Counted from the first letter of the stretch, positions 9,001 through 17,688 are shown. The stretch: DNA of 64,000 nt from Thermoanaerobaculales bacterium (GCA_035358815.1 DAOPQC010000011.1:69390-133389), one strand, 5' to 3'. Translations and numbers: made by a program. The notes: generated by a model not told the origin, from the sequence alone.

Positions 9001-9916
9001 CCTGGCCGAGCACGCCGGAACCCGCCATCCGGACGTCCACCGTCTGCACCGTGTAGCGGCCCGGGCCCTTGCGCGCCCTCGCCGGGTCCGGGTCGTCGCG
9101 CGGGCTCCAGAGGTCGAGCGCCACCGCGAGACGGCCGGGCGAGCCGTCGGCGGCGAACGGCACGGTGAGCTCGGGCGCGCCGGGAGTCCCCCGGTCCCGG
9201 AACTCGCCCCCGGCCACCCGGTCGCCGTTGGGTCCGAGGATCCGCCAGTTGAAGAACTGGTCCTCGCCGATCGGCTCGCCGAGGTCGCGCGCCGGGGTGA
9301 AGAAGACGACGATCCGGTCGCTCGTCAGCACCGGCGTGCGCTCCGGGTCGCAGTGCGCGAACGCCTGCTCGATCGCGAGCCCCTCCGGCGCGTCGGAGCG
9401 CAGCGCGCAGACCGCCACGACCGCCTCGCCGGGGGTGAGCGCGCGGGTGAAGTGGAGCGGCACCTCGAGCTCCCGTTCGGGCGGGGTGACCGCCTCGTGG
9501 TGCGCCTCAACCCGCAGCAGCAGCCGGCCGTCCTCCTCGGGCTCGCCGGTGGCGCCCGCCGCGGTGGTGTCGAAGACCAGTGTCACGACCTTCGAGTGCT
9601 CGCCCGGTGCGAACTCGAGCTCCGGCCCGCCCTCCCAGCGGAGGTTGGTGATGAAGGCCGGCTGCTCGGCCACCGACACGGTGAAGCGCTGCCCCTGCCC
9701 GTCCTGGGCGCCGCGGTCCGACCAGCGGTGGACGACCAGCTCGAGGCGCACGCCCTGCTGGTTTCCCGCGACCGGCAGGGCCGCCGGGAGCGGCAGCGCT
9801 TCCTCCCACGCCGGCGGCCCCGGCTCGCCGGCCCCCGCCGCGTCCTGGGCGGCCGCCGGCAGCCCCCACAGGGCGGCGGCGGCCAGGCACCCGAGGACGA
9901 GGTCGCGGGCTCTCAC
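6059..9916 (-). CDS. Large exported PASTA-repeat protein (1285 aa)
   Basis: The chosen GTG at 9914-9916 overlaps the upstream stop (GTGA) and is followed by a signal peptide (VRARDLVLGCLAAAALWGLPAAAQ). Residues 30-560 appear to be several beta-sandwich modules with no family I can name. Residues about 569-602 are a Thr/Gly/Glu linker encoded by a hexamer tract. Residues about 740-1005 hold four or five PASTA-like repeats (VPGLIGLALGEARQRLASLG then PGSPAPSPxAEGTVxxQxPPAG). Residues 1030-1285 form a Cys-containing C-terminal domain. PASTA repeats classically bind muropeptides or beta-lactams in Ser/Thr kinases and PBPs; here no kinase or transpeptidase domain is attached. A role at the cell wall is inferred. 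Confidence 0.75.
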   Translation of the reverse strand: MRARDLVLGCLAAAALWGLPAAAQDAAGAGEPGPPAWEEALPLPAALPVAGNQQGVRLELVVHRWSDRGAQDGQGQRFTVSVAEQPAFITNLRWEGGPELEFAPGEHSKVVTLVFDTTAAGATGEPEEDGRLLLRVEAHHEAVTPPERELEVPLHFTRALTPGEAVVAVCALRSDAPEGLAIEQAFAHCDPERTPVLTSDRIVVFFTPARDLGEPIGEDQFFNWRILGPNGDRVAGGEFRDRGTPGAPELTVPFAADGSPGRLAVALDLWSPRDDPDPARARKGPGRYTVQTVDVRMAGSGVLGQGEATPYLDGEWRDEGTFEVGAARLAFAGFVAEDVAELALPGGTYTGVLRIGRPQVSGSAVAVELRASWQTRPDKPEQRAASRLSVRFPPALDPEHEKVGGLDLRLEVLEAPDDSFPLVFTAGVHRLVTTTTAPPDRHLVEGTSIPPLWDAVEYRFADCGGAQWVWTQWEGNPTYDTEATEGSCTIRLELDGVERDDVFGDPPRTLASHLHDPATLWVIPVFYRLSDDPHPWSSGAKLSLRSYGYAIYAAEPYGGPGPAGRPEGGEGAGTETVTGTGAGTETVTGTETGTGTGTGEGTATTVVVPPVPRVDTSDPSRLDPDRQPEVASLVREWLAVAEPPENAVPGVDFRYDELGRKIGGGGTTGRVVSSHATADYGSGASSEARVWSALRRELDSVDHCTLEEYVLARLEERSIEPCRGRYGAVRELGGVPLAAARAEVQGAGFSVTLAPGSPAPSPAAEGTVERQQPPASQHLRRGQALTLIVHAPYVAPAIAAPDVVGLSRPEAKRRLEALGLVAALRPGAPARSPAESDTVEAQEPAAGAPLEPGAAVAIRVRSPFVATATIPGLVGLSTREAKARLAAAGIDAASVDLIPGSPAPSPALAGAVEAQEPPAGATVAPGGRIALRVHSGFVDLRTVPGLIGLALGEARQRLASLGLGAELAPGSPAPSPEAEGTVQQQSPPAGATIDAGAVVTLAIHGPYLPPATPVPPPVPPPPTGAPPAGEQPLLSCPQTLYKHAVPGINACANMWWTLAPGSGQVRGTGLRCVVECSYHVPNASPICAVPDRFIEVHWVPAGATGGEGRAQGDYCTEDSYYDSYAANSERMRRGEEPMMIPSHWKLFSRTRKVRVELYEEGWDEQLGLALAREMIGQVEPFAAPCVGAAIPAATPLPPPAPPACPGPAVTVVYDLWNPPPYGGLGGVICEDAAGALWLNIANNIYPVTAIQAGAQDPASGCWPGTGVVTPVHTYGGTLCRKGGGP

Positions 9917-12900
9917 CGCCGCATCCAGAACATCAGCCAGGGCCCCGGGTTGTCCTGGTCCTCGAGCTCGGCGCGGACGATCACGCGGTCGTAGATCGCC
10001 TTCATCTCGGCCTGCACCGCGGCGCGGTCGGCGTCGGTCATCTCGTCGGCGGGCGGGTAGCGCTGCTGCAGCTCCTGCTGCTTCGCGGCGATCTCGTCGA
10101 GCAGCCGCTGCCGCCGCCGGCGGTCGGCGTCGATCCCCCGCCGCAGCTCGGCCAGGTGCTCCTCGGCCGTCAGCCGCTGGTCGACCAGCCGCGTCCGGCC
10201 GCTCTCGTCGGCGACCTCCACGATCCGCGCCGGCGGCTGCAGCATGGCCCTGGCCCCGACCGAGTCGTAGATGTCCGCAGCGGCGACCGTGGTGGCGATG
10301 CGGCGGGCGTCGGTGCGCACCGCCCGGATGGCGTCCTCGTCGCCGGTCGCCAGCGTCCGCTCGTGCTCGCGCTGCCACACCGCCGCCGTCTCGGCGAGGA
10401 TGCGCGGTCCCATCTCCTGCATCCACGCGGCGAGCGCCGTGGCGTTGGCCGCCTTCGCCTCCGGGCTGTCGCCGCCGATCAGGGCCCACGGGTCCGGGTT
10501 GGCGCCCTTCTGCTTCATGTCAGCGAGGAGCCGCACCATCGGCAGGTCGTCGGCGGTGAAGATCGACCGCCGGGCGGCCGCCAGCGCCTCGCCGTCGAGC
10601 CCGCCGGCCGCCGCCGCCGCCTCGAGGCGCTCCCGCTCCCCGCCGCCGCCCGCGGCCACCAGCGCCTCGACGTCCTTGGCGATCTGGGCGTGGTAGCTGG
10701 CGTCCGGCCCGCTGTCCTGGCGCCACTGCATGCGGTTGTTGTAGAGCGCGTTGCCGAGGCCGTCGTGCCCCATCAGGTAGGCGTCGACCAGGCGCAGGAA
10801 GTACTTGCTGTCCTTGAGCACGCCGTCGAGCTGCCGCACCCGCTGCTCGGTCGTCATCCGGGCGAGGCTGTCGGGCGTGCTCCGCGGGTCGCTGAGGAAA
10901 CCGAGGTGGCGCGCCATGTCGATCGCCAGGCCGTAGCCCTCGCGGGGCTCCGCCCGGGTCCAGCGGCGGATCGCCGCCGCATCGCCCCACAGCGGCTTGC
11001 CGCTGTAGGCGTAGTTGTTCATCGCCCACTTGCCGCCACCCTCGGAGTAGAAGCGGGTAGCGTCCTTGCGCTTGACCGCGGCGTCGATGATCAGGGTGCC
11101 GTATGGGGTGTCCGCCGCGTCGAGCCGGCCCGCCGGCTGGACGAAGGTCTCCGTGTCCATCGACGAGCGCACCTCCTGAGTCGCGAGCGGGAAGGCGTGC
11201 TCCGTGAAGTAGGCGAGGATCTTCTTCTTGATGTCGTTGTCGTCGGCGCCGGGGGCCACGAACAGGGTGAAGTCGATGTCGCCGAAGATGCCCTGGTACT
11301 CGGGGTTGCCCTCGGCGGCGCCGCCCTGGACAATCGCCACCACCTTGTCGGCGAGGCCGGAGGTCGCCATGAAGTCGTTGATCAGCGACTGCACCAGCTC
11401 GATCCGCCGCGCGTCGACCTCGCGGGCGATGGCGTCGACCTCGGCCGCCCGCTCGGGGTCGTTCTTCTTGGCCCGCTTCAGGGCGTTGCGCACGGTGACG
11501 ATGTCGAGCTCCTGCCCGAGCAGCCGGCGGCGCAGGTCCGCCGGGTCGCCCGCGTCGACGAGCCGCTTGAGGTCGTCGACGGCAACCGTCTCGCTGCGCA
11601 GCCGTGACAGCGCCTCGGCGGCGGCGGCGGCGCGGGCCGCGGCGCGCTCCGGATCGGAGCCGTCCTCGACGTCGCGGGCGCGGCTGCGCGCCTCGGCCTC
11701 GGCGACCGAGGCGGCGATCCGACCCGCCGCCTCCTCGACCTCGTCGTCGGCCTCGAGCCGGCGCTCGTCCGAGTCGTTCGCGACCGCGGCGAGCGCGGCG
11801 AGCTCCTCGCGCAGCGCGACCAGCCGCGGCGCCGCCTCGCGCTCGGCGATCTGGCGCACGACCAGCTCGCGCTGGAAGTCGGAGTCCGGATCGTCGCCGA
11901 TCTGGTCGAGGCTGCGCAGCAGCGGCTCGATCTCGGACCGGTGCCAGTCCTCCAGCTCGGCGGCCTTGCGGCCCAGCGCCTCCTGTAGGGCCGCGTCGCT
12001 GGCGCGGGCGAGCACCTGCTCCGGCGTGCCGATCAGCGGCCGCGCCCGGACGTTCTGCACCGTGTCCCTGGCGGCCTCGTACACGAGGTCGATGGCAGCC
12101 TCGATCTCGCCCTCGCTGAAGACGGCCTGCGCGTTCGCCAGCACCTGCGCCGCGCTCGACTTGGCGGCGCCCTCGAGGCCGCTCTGGAAGGTGTTGAACA
12201 CCCCCTCCTCGCTGAACAGCTCGGCCCACGGGTTGAGCTGCTCGTAGAGCTTCTCCCCGATGTCCACGGAGCCGTCACCGGGGAAGCGCCGGCCGACCCA
12301 GCCCGACAGGTTGGCGACGATGCTGTCGGCAAGCGCGTCGGTGGCGAGCGACATCACCGTGTCGCGAACCGCCGACTGGTAGAGCCCGGTGTAGACGACC
12401 ACTAGCTCGCGGCGGGTGGCCTCGGACTCGAAGGCGTGGGCGACGCCGGACAGGTCGACGGTGGCGGGCTCGATGCCGAGCAGCGTCCGGCGCTGCGCCT
12501 CCAGCGCCTCGAGCGCGCGGGTCTGCTGCGCCGCCGCCTCGTAGCTCCCCGTCAGGGCGTCGGCCGCGAGGCGCGCGTGGGCGGCCCGCACCGCCAGGTC
12601 GGCCGACTCGAGGTCCTGCCGGCTCTGCGCCGCGGTCAGTTCGGTCCTGCCCGCCGGGGTGAGGCCGCGTCGCGCGGGGTCCCGCTGCCGCGCCACCACC
12701 AGCCGCTTCTCGAGCTCGCCCTCGGCAAAGCGGATGCGCCGGTACGCGTTCGCGTACTCGCTCGAGCCGTCGAGCAGCTGGAGGTGGTCCGAGGCGTGGA
12801 TGTCGGGCCACTCCGCCGCCAGCCGACGGTAGTCGAAGCCCACCGTTTCGAGCGCGTTGATCACCGTCTTGAGACTCTGCTGCTGCCGCACCCGCGCCGC

Positions 12901-14901
12901 GAGGTAGTCGTCCTGGTCCTCGATGTTGCCGTAAAGATAGTCGATCGTCTGGGTGACCGCGGCCGGGAGGTTGTAGACCCGCCACAGGTCGCCGAGCACC
13001 GGCATGCTGTCGAGCAGCCCGTCGGACGAGGCCACCAGCGCGGGCGGCGGCTGTCCCGGCTTGAAGATCTCGTCGAAGGACGCACGGGTCAGCGCGAGGT
13101 CAGGGTTGTCGACCGGCAGGCCGCGCAGCGCCGCCACCCGCACCGCCGCGAGCCGCGCGTTGGCCTCGAGCTCGAAGGCGGCGGCGTGGAGAAGCAGCGC
13201 GGCGCGCTGCGACGCGACATCGCAGAAGGGCTCGAAGAGCCACGGCAGCCCGCCGTTGGTCACCGAGATGAGGTCGGCGTCCTCGAGCAGCGCGCGCAGG
13301 GTCGTCGGCGCGCGCCGGCCGGCCGGCGAGGCCATCGGGTCGCCGCGGCCGAGCGCCTCGAGGTAGGGCGCCGCGTCGGTCGAGCCGCGGACGTGCTCGC
13401 GCAGATCGGCGAGCAGCGCCCGCTTGCGCGCGAGCTCCGCGCTCTGCTCGGCGTGCTGCTCCCAGGCCTTCTCGACCGAGGTCTTGACCTCGCCCCCGAA
13501 CAGCCCGACCGCCGGCTTGAAGGCGACCTCGATCAGCGCGTCCTGGATCGGCGTCGTGATGGTGACGCTCAGGCTGTCACCGAGCAGCTTCTGGGTGATG
13601 GCGACGACGGCCAGCGCCTTGAGGCTCGGCTCGGCGCCCTTCAGGCTGTCGGCCGTCGCCAGGCCGCCGGCGGTGACGACGCCCTGCCGCCAGGCCGCGG
13701 ACAGGGTCTCGCCGAGACCGAGCAGCACCGACACCTGGCGGCGGTGCGCGGCCTCGAGCGCCAACTGCTTGCGCTCGAGCACCAACTCGGCCCGCTCCGC
13801 CCGCAGCCGGAAGATCTCGACCCGCGCGCCCTCGCTCAGCGGCTGCGCGGCGAGCACTGCCGCCGTGCCGCGGTCGAGCCCGGCCGCGAGCGCGCCGTCG
13901 AGCAGGGCGTCGAGCTCGCGGCTCGCGAGCCCGTCCTCCTCGCGCTCGAGCATGGCCGAGAGGATGTCGAGGGTGGTCGTGGTCTCGGGCGCGAGCCAGG
14001 CGTACTCCTCCTCGAGCAGCAGGCTCGACAGGAAAGCTCCGGCGAGCTCGGCGACCGGGTCCTCGGCCGCTGCCGTGACGACCGTCCAGCCGCCGCACTC
14101 GGGCTCGAGGTCGTCGACCGCGGCCCAGGCGAAGTCCCCCGCCACCGCGCTCCACGCCCGGTCGTTGAGGTTGCTCCAGAACTCGCGCCGGTCCTTCGCC
14201 AGAGCGCAGAAGACCTGCTCGCGGCGCGCCGCGAGGCAGCCCATCCGGGCGCGGAAGAAGCCGAGGGCGTCGCCGCGGCCGGTGTCCGACAGCGCCGGGT
14301 AGACGGCCTCGGCGACCTGGTAGTACGAGGCGGCCGCGGCGCGGAGGGCCTCCTCGGCCTCGGTCTGCTCCCACAACCGCCAGTAGTACTCGACGAGCGT
14401 GTCGAGCACCTCCTGCTCAGCCCGGTCGGCGTGGTAGGCGGCCTCGGCGGCGTGCCACAGCGCGCCCAGGTAGGATCCGGCCTGATAGTCCGCGACCAGC
14501 TTCGCGCTCGACTCCTCGACCAGGCGCAGCACCCCGAGCACCGCCAGCCGTGCCCGCTCCCGGGCCTCCCGGGTGGCGAGGCGCAGCTCGTGGATCTCGT
14601 CGGCGCGGGCGTCGAAGGCATGCGCGGCCTCGGCGAGGCGGGGACGCAGCGGCTCGGGCAGCAGGCCGGAGATCTCGCCCCGGAGCTTGAGCGGCAGCTC
14701 CTCACACGCGGCGACGGAGCTACCGGTTGACGCGAAGGTCGCCTCGAAGCTCGCGACCGCAGCCGACTCGCCGTGCCCGGCAGTGTCCACGGCGGAGACA
14801 GGCTGCGCTGCGGTGAGCAGCGCGAGCACGAAGATCTGGGGCACGGCCACACCGAAAGCGCCGCGGATTGCCGGTGCCCGTTGCGCTCGGCCTCGTGTCA
14901 C
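9913..14901 (-). CDS. Giant exported helical protein with nucleotidyltransferase-like motif (1662 aa)
   Basis: I place the start at the GTG 14899-14901, which has AGGGGG at the right distance and leads into a signal peptide ending QPVSA. Most of the protein (residues 40-1150) is Ala/Glu/Arg/Leu-rich and helical, with coiled-coil-like stretches. Around residues 1190-1290 the character changes: QGGAAEG, then GDIDFTLFV near residue 1206, and YGTLIIDAAV near 1267. This is the G-G/S...DxD...D spacing of the polymerase-beta nucleotidyltransferase fold. It is followed by a helical region rich in Trp, Tyr and Asn (KWAMNNYAYSGKPLW) and a helical tail ending LMFWMRR. It is first in the operon with the PASTA and Sel1 genes. 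NTase activity and a role outside the cytoplasm are inference; I do not recognise the full-length family. Confidence 0.7.
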   Translation of the reverse strand: MTRGRAQRAPAIRGAFGVAVPQIFVLALLTAAQPVSAVDTAGHGESAAVASFEATFASTGSSVAACEELPLKLRGEISGLLPEPLRPRLAEAAHAFDARADEIHELRLATREARERARLAVLGVLRLVEESSAKLVADYQAGSYLGALWHAAEAAYHADRAEQEVLDTLVEYYWRLWEQTEAEEALRAAAASYYQVAEAVYPALSDTGRGDALGFFRARMGCLAARREQVFCALAKDRREFWSNLNDRAWSAVAGDFAWAAVDDLEPECGGWTVVTAAAEDPVAELAGAFLSSLLLEEEYAWLAPETTTTLDILSAMLEREEDGLASRELDALLDGALAAGLDRGTAAVLAAQPLSEGARVEIFRLRAERAELVLERKQLALEAAHRRQVSVLLGLGETLSAAWRQGVVTAGGLATADSLKGAEPSLKALAVVAITQKLLGDSLSVTITTPIQDALIEVAFKPAVGLFGGEVKTSVEKAWEQHAEQSAELARKRALLADLREHVRGSTDAAPYLEALGRGDPMASPAGRRAPTTLRALLEDADLISVTNGGLPWLFEPFCDVASQRAALLLHAAAFELEANARLAAVRVAALRGLPVDNPDLALTRASFDEIFKPGQPPPALVASSDGLLDSMPVLGDLWRVYNLPAAVTQTIDYLYGNIEDQDDYLAARVRQQQSLKTVINALETVGFDYRRLAAEWPDIHASDHLQLLDGSSEYANAYRRIRFAEGELEKRLVVARQRDPARRGLTPAGRTELTAAQSRQDLESADLAVRAAHARLAADALTGSYEAAAQQTRALEALEAQRRTLLGIEPATVDLSGVAHAFESEATRRELVVVYTGLYQSAVRDTVMSLATDALADSIVANLSGWVGRRFPGDGSVDIGEKLYEQLNPWAELFSEEGVFNTFQSGLEGAAKSSAAQVLANAQAVFSEGEIEAAIDLVYEAARDTVQNVRARPLIGTPEQVLARASDAALQEALGRKAAELEDWHRSEIEPLLRSLDQIGDDPDSDFQRELVVRQIAEREAAPRLVALREELAALAAVANDSDERRLEADDEVEEAAGRIAASVAEAEARSRARDVEDGSDPERAAARAAAAAEALSRLRSETVAVDDLKRLVDAGDPADLRRRLLGQELDIVTVRNALKRAKKNDPERAAEVDAIAREVDARRIELVQSLINDFMATSGLADKVVAIVQGGAAEGNPEYQGIFGDIDFTLFVAPGADDNDIKKKILAYFTEHAFPLATQEVRSSMDTETFVQPAGRLDAADTPYGTLIIDAAVKRKDATRFYSEGGGKWAMNNYAYSGKPLWGDAAAIRRWTRAEPREGYGLAIDMARHLGFLSDPRSTPDSLARMTTEQRVRQLDGVLKDSKYFLRLVDAYLMGHDGLGNALYNNRMQWRQDSGPDASYHAQIAKDVEALVAAGGGGERERLEAAAAAGGLDGEALAAARRSIFTADDLPMVRLLADMKQKGANPDPWALIGGDSPEAKAANATALAAWMQEMGPRILAETAAVWQREHERTLATGDEDAIRAVRTDARRIATTVAAADIYDSVGARAMLQPPARIVEVADESGRTRLVDQRLTAEEHLAELRRGIDADRRRRQRLLDEIAAKQQELQQRYPPADEMTDADRAAVQAEMKAIYDRVIVRAELEDQDNPGPWLMFWMRR

Positions 14902-14948
14902 TCGCGAACCCCCTTGGTAGAGCAGGAGGTGGGGCTGTGTCGGTGGTG

Positions 14949-14957
14949 ATCGTAGCA
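14949..14957 (-). promoter_or_regulatory. Extended -10 promoter of the four-gene operon
   Basis: On the minus strand TGC-TACGAT, a TG-extended -10 box, lies about 48 nt before the GTG start at 14901. It matches the form of the pyrR, rpsA, queF and 25025-gene promoters in this window. A good -35 was not seen. Confidence 0.5.
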
Positions 14958-15030
14958 CGCCCGCCGCAGACTGCGGCTGCCGCCGGGATTCAAGCCGGCA
15001 GCGGGACCGGTGGACGCCCTGCTCGCCCCC

Positions 15031-15387
15031 TCAGCCGATGCGCACGACCGGCATGACGAAGGGCATCACGAAACCGGCCAGCGCGATCGCGAGCAGGAGA
15101 ACGACCAGCAGCAGCACCGCGAGCTGCACGACGAAGCGGCCGGCTTCTGCGGTGGCGATGAGCTCGGCGGCAACCACCGCTGCGATGCACGCCACCAGGA
15201 GGACCGCGAGGGCCACGGACCCGGTCAGCGCCAGCGCGACGACCGCCAGCATCGACTGCTCACCGCCGCCCATGCCGGTCTCCTGGACAAGCGCCGTCAG
15301 CACCGCGCGGCTGAATGCCAGCGCTGCGAGGGCGACGGCGACAACCCCGCACACCAACACGCCGGTGATCTTCGTGCGAACGCTCAT
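15031..15387 (-). CDS. Small integral membrane protein (118 aa)
   Basis: The start at 15387 has GGAGG eight nt upstream; an in-frame GTG 18 nt further up lacks one. The product has three hydrophobic segments (residues about 7-30, 45-75 and 85-112) separated by short loops, including a Gly/Gln-rich one (VQETGMGGGEQS). No family was recognised. It lies between the exported-protein operon and another small membrane protein on the same strand. Confidence 0.65.
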   Translation of the reverse strand: MSVRTKITGVLVCGVVAVALAALAFSRAVLTALVQETGMGGGEQSMLAVVALALTGSVALAVLLVACIAAVVAAELIATAEAGRFVVQLAVLLLVVLLLAIALAGFVMPFVMPVVRIG

Positions 15388-15456
15388 CTCGTTGCCTCCA
15401 CTCACCGCGTCACGACGGCGGCGGCACGTCCAGCTGTGGCTTCATGGTGTACGGCC

Positions 15457-15810
15457 TCACGCGGCGGCTCGTCGGGGCCGCTCGGTTCCCGCGCGCGGCG
15501 GAACCGGGGCGTCCAGTGACACGCCGCAGTACGGGCAGAACGCGAGCCCACGCCGGATCGAGGTCGGGCCGCCCGAGTAGATCGCGATCCAGCCCCACTG
15601 GCCGCCGCAGCTCGGGCAGCGCACGCCGAACATCACCGCGGCGTACAGCACGAGAAACAGGGCGGGGATGCACAGGTAGGCGACGAGGAAGAGCCAGTCT
15701 GCCTGCAGCGAAACCGCGGCCAGGCCTGCCGCGACCCCCACCGCCAGCACCACGAGGAAGAGCGCCAGGAAGCGGCGCTTGCGACGGTTGAAGAACTCGC
15801 GATGCGTCAT
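15457..15810 (-). CDS. Membrane protein with C-terminal zinc-ribbon-like CxxC pair (117 aa)
   Basis: The ATG at 15808-15810 follows a clear GGAGG site. A basic N-terminus (MTHREFFNRRKRR) leads into two transmembrane segments (residues 14-33 and 38-58). The tail carries RCPSCGG and FCPYCGVS about 25 residues apart, a two-knuckle zinc ribbon facing the cytoplasm. Such small proteins are usually annotated only as zinc-ribbon membrane proteins; function is unknown. It is 69 bp upstream of the previous small membrane gene on the same strand. Confidence 0.65.
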   Translation of the reverse strand: MTHREFFNRRKRRFLALFLVVLAVGVAAGLAAVSLQADWLFLVAYLCIPALFLVLYAAVMFGVRCPSCGGQWGWIAIYSGGPTSIRRGLAFCPYCGVSLDAPVPPRAGTERPRRAAA

Positions 15811-15961
15811 CACCGCTCCTCCGGGCTGCGGCGAGCGGCGCCAGGGACACCCCCGCCGCGTTGCCATCGCGTCACGCCGATTCGACTCGCACCGGCCTTG
15901 CGGGCCGCCGCACACTCAGGGTGACAGGTCGCCGCGACGGTGGACGGGCGCCTCGCGGCGT

Positions 15962-17401
15962 CTACTTCTTCGTCTTCTTGCTCGGCTTCTTCGGTGCCTT
16001 GGTCGTTCCCAGGGCGCTCGCCAGGGCCGCGCCGAAGCCGGTCATCGCCGGCTCCGCCGATGCGGCCTCCATGTGGTCGGAGTACTCGGCCCGCTCCTGG
16101 TCCCGCGCGTGCGCCTTCACCGACAGGCTCATTCGCTGGCGGGTCGGGTCGATCGACAGGATCTTGGCGGCGACCGCCTCGCCCGGCTTGAAGACGGCGC
16201 CCGGGTCGTGGCCGCGCTCGATGCCGAGCTCCGACATCGGGATCAGGGCGCTCAAGCCCGGTTCGAGCTCGACGAACACGCCGAAGTCCGCCACCTTCTC
16301 GATCTTGCCCTGGACCACCTGGCCCTCCTGGTAGCGCATCTCGATGCGCTGCCAGGGGTCGCGGTCGGGGAGCTGGCGCAGGGTCAGGCTGATGCGGCGG
16401 GCGGTCGTGTCGACCTCCCGCACCCAGCCCTGGACCGTCGCGCCAACGGCGAGCTCGGGGGAGCCGAGCTCCATCCCAGGCGGCAGCTGGCTGACGTGGA
16501 GCAGGCCGTCGAGCCCCGGCTCGAGCTCGATGAAGACGCCGAAGTCGGCCTTGCGGACCACCCGTCCCTCGAAGGGCCCCTTGGCCGGGAACCTGGACGC
16601 GACATCCTCCCAGGGGTCCTTCAGCAGCTGCTTGATGCTCAGCGAGATGCGGTTCTTCTCGCGGTCGAGCTCGAGGACCTTGACCCGCACCGGATCGCCC
16701 GGGGCCAGCGCCTCCCGGGGATGGGCAACCCGGCCGTGCGCGATCTCGGTGACGTGCACCAGCCCGTCGACCCCGCCGAGGTCGACGAATGCCCCGAAGT
16801 CAGTCAGCGAGCGCACCCGACCCTCGACGACCGACCCCTCGGCGAGCCGCTCCCAGGCCTCGCCGCGCCGCCGCTCCTTGTCCTCGCGCAGCACCGCGGC
16901 GCGCGACACCACCAGCTTGCGGTCGTCGGCGTCGTACTCGAGCACCTTGAAGCGGTAGGTCTGCCCCAGGTAGACGTCGAGGTCATCGGTCCGGTGGTCC
17001 TCGATCTGCGACACCGGGCAGAAGCCCCGCACCCCGGCCACCGTCACGTCGAAGCCGCCCTTGCGGCGGCCAACCACCTTGCCCTCGAGCGGCTCGCCCG
17101 TCGCCACCGCCTCGGCCAGCTTCTCCTTGAGCCGGCGCTCGATGGCGAGGTGGCGGGACACCCGCACCTCGTCCCCGACCGAGACCACGATCACCTCGAC
17201 CGGGTCGCCGGTGCCGAGCTCGTCGAGCTCCTCGCGGGCGAGCACGGCCTCGGACTTGCCGCTGATGTCCACCAGAGCCACGTCGCCGTGGACCGCGGCG
17301 ATGGTTCCCTCGATGACGTCCCCGACCTGGACGTTGTCGGCGGCAAAGCTCTCCAGCAGGGCTTCCTGGAACTCGTTGTTCTTGGTGGGTTTTTCGCTCA
17401 T
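15962..17401 (-). CDS. rpsA: 30S ribosomal protein S1 / S1-domain RNA-binding protein
   Basis: The start at 17401 (MSEKPTKNNEF) has a GAGG site; longer forms run into repeat DNA. The 479-aa protein has five S1 OB-fold domains at residues about 24-92, 105-170, 193-262, 275-350 and 365-435. The third to fifth carry the classic DFGAFVDLG/DFGVFIELEPG and GLVHVTEI/GLLHVSQL signatures. The C-terminus is a Lys-rich tail (KAPKKPSKKTKK). S1 recruits mRNA to the 30S subunit; proteobacterial S1 has six domains, so five is a variation common in other phyla. A dedicated extended -10 promoter precedes it. Its identity as the ribosomal S1 rather than a paralogue is likely, not certain. Confidence 0.85.
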   Translation of the reverse strand: MSEKPTKNNEFQEALLESFAADNVQVGDVIEGTIAAVHGDVALVDISGKSEAVLAREELDELGTGDPVEVIVVSVGDEVRVSRHLAIERRLKEKLAEAVATGEPLEGKVVGRRKGGFDVTVAGVRGFCPVSQIEDHRTDDLDVYLGQTYRFKVLEYDADDRKLVVSRAAVLREDKERRRGEAWERLAEGSVVEGRVRSLTDFGAFVDLGGVDGLVHVTEIAHGRVAHPREALAPGDPVRVKVLELDREKNRISLSIKQLLKDPWEDVASRFPAKGPFEGRVVRKADFGVFIELEPGLDGLLHVSQLPPGMELGSPELAVGATVQGWVREVDTTARRISLTLRQLPDRDPWQRIEMRYQEGQVVQGKIEKVADFGVFVELEPGLSALIPMSELGIERGHDPGAVFKPGEAVAAKILSIDPTRQRMSLSVKAHARDQERAEYSDHMEAASAEPAMTGFGAALASALGTTKAPKKPSKKTKK

Positions 17402-17447
17402 CGCAGGCCTCACACCTCGGGGAGCGCGCATGCGCACGCGGAGAGGA

Positions 17448-17456
17448 AGGATAGCA
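17448..17456 (-). promoter_or_regulatory. Extended -10 promoter of rpsA
   Basis: TGC-TATCCT on the minus strand lies 46 nt before the rpsA start. There is no convincing -35. The box immediately adjoins the foldback repeat beginning at 17475. Confidence 0.55.
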
Positions 17457-17474
17457 CATGAGCCACCGATCATA

Positions 17475-17688
17475 GGGGATAGGATCTGGGATTTGGGGGC
17501 TGGCCGCCGCCCGAATCAGTCTCCGTGCCCGTACCCGTGCCCGTGCCCGAGATGGCGCTCGTGCGCCGGGCGGCCGATTCGCAAGCGGAAACGGAGACGT
17601 ATACGGAGACGGGCACGACTCGGTAAGAACGCGGCGCGAGCCCCTCGCCCGTCCGGGAACGGGCACGGGAACGGGATCGGGAACGGGG
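17475..17688. repeat. Foldback intergenic element (rpsA-pyrC gap)
   Basis: It begins GGGGATAGGATCTGGGATTT. A left pyrimidine-rich hexamer arm (TCCGTGCCCGTACCCGTGCC, 17522-17550) faces a right arm of complementary form (CGGGAACGGGCACGGGAACG, 17655-17688). The middle holds further ACGGAGACG units. The 367-bp gap between the two minus-strand genes is otherwise empty of genes. Confidence 0.7.

Noticed and set aside
5849..9994. A plus-strand frame of 1381 codons over the PASTA/Sel1 genes
   Set aside because: Composition is Arg/Gly/His-rich with no domain; high-GC DNA gives long antisense frames.
9917..10489. N-terminal extension of the PASTA protein
   Set aside because: The extra 191 codons are Arg/Gly-rich and lie inside the upstream gene in another frame; a GTG start with signal peptide sits exactly at the overlap.
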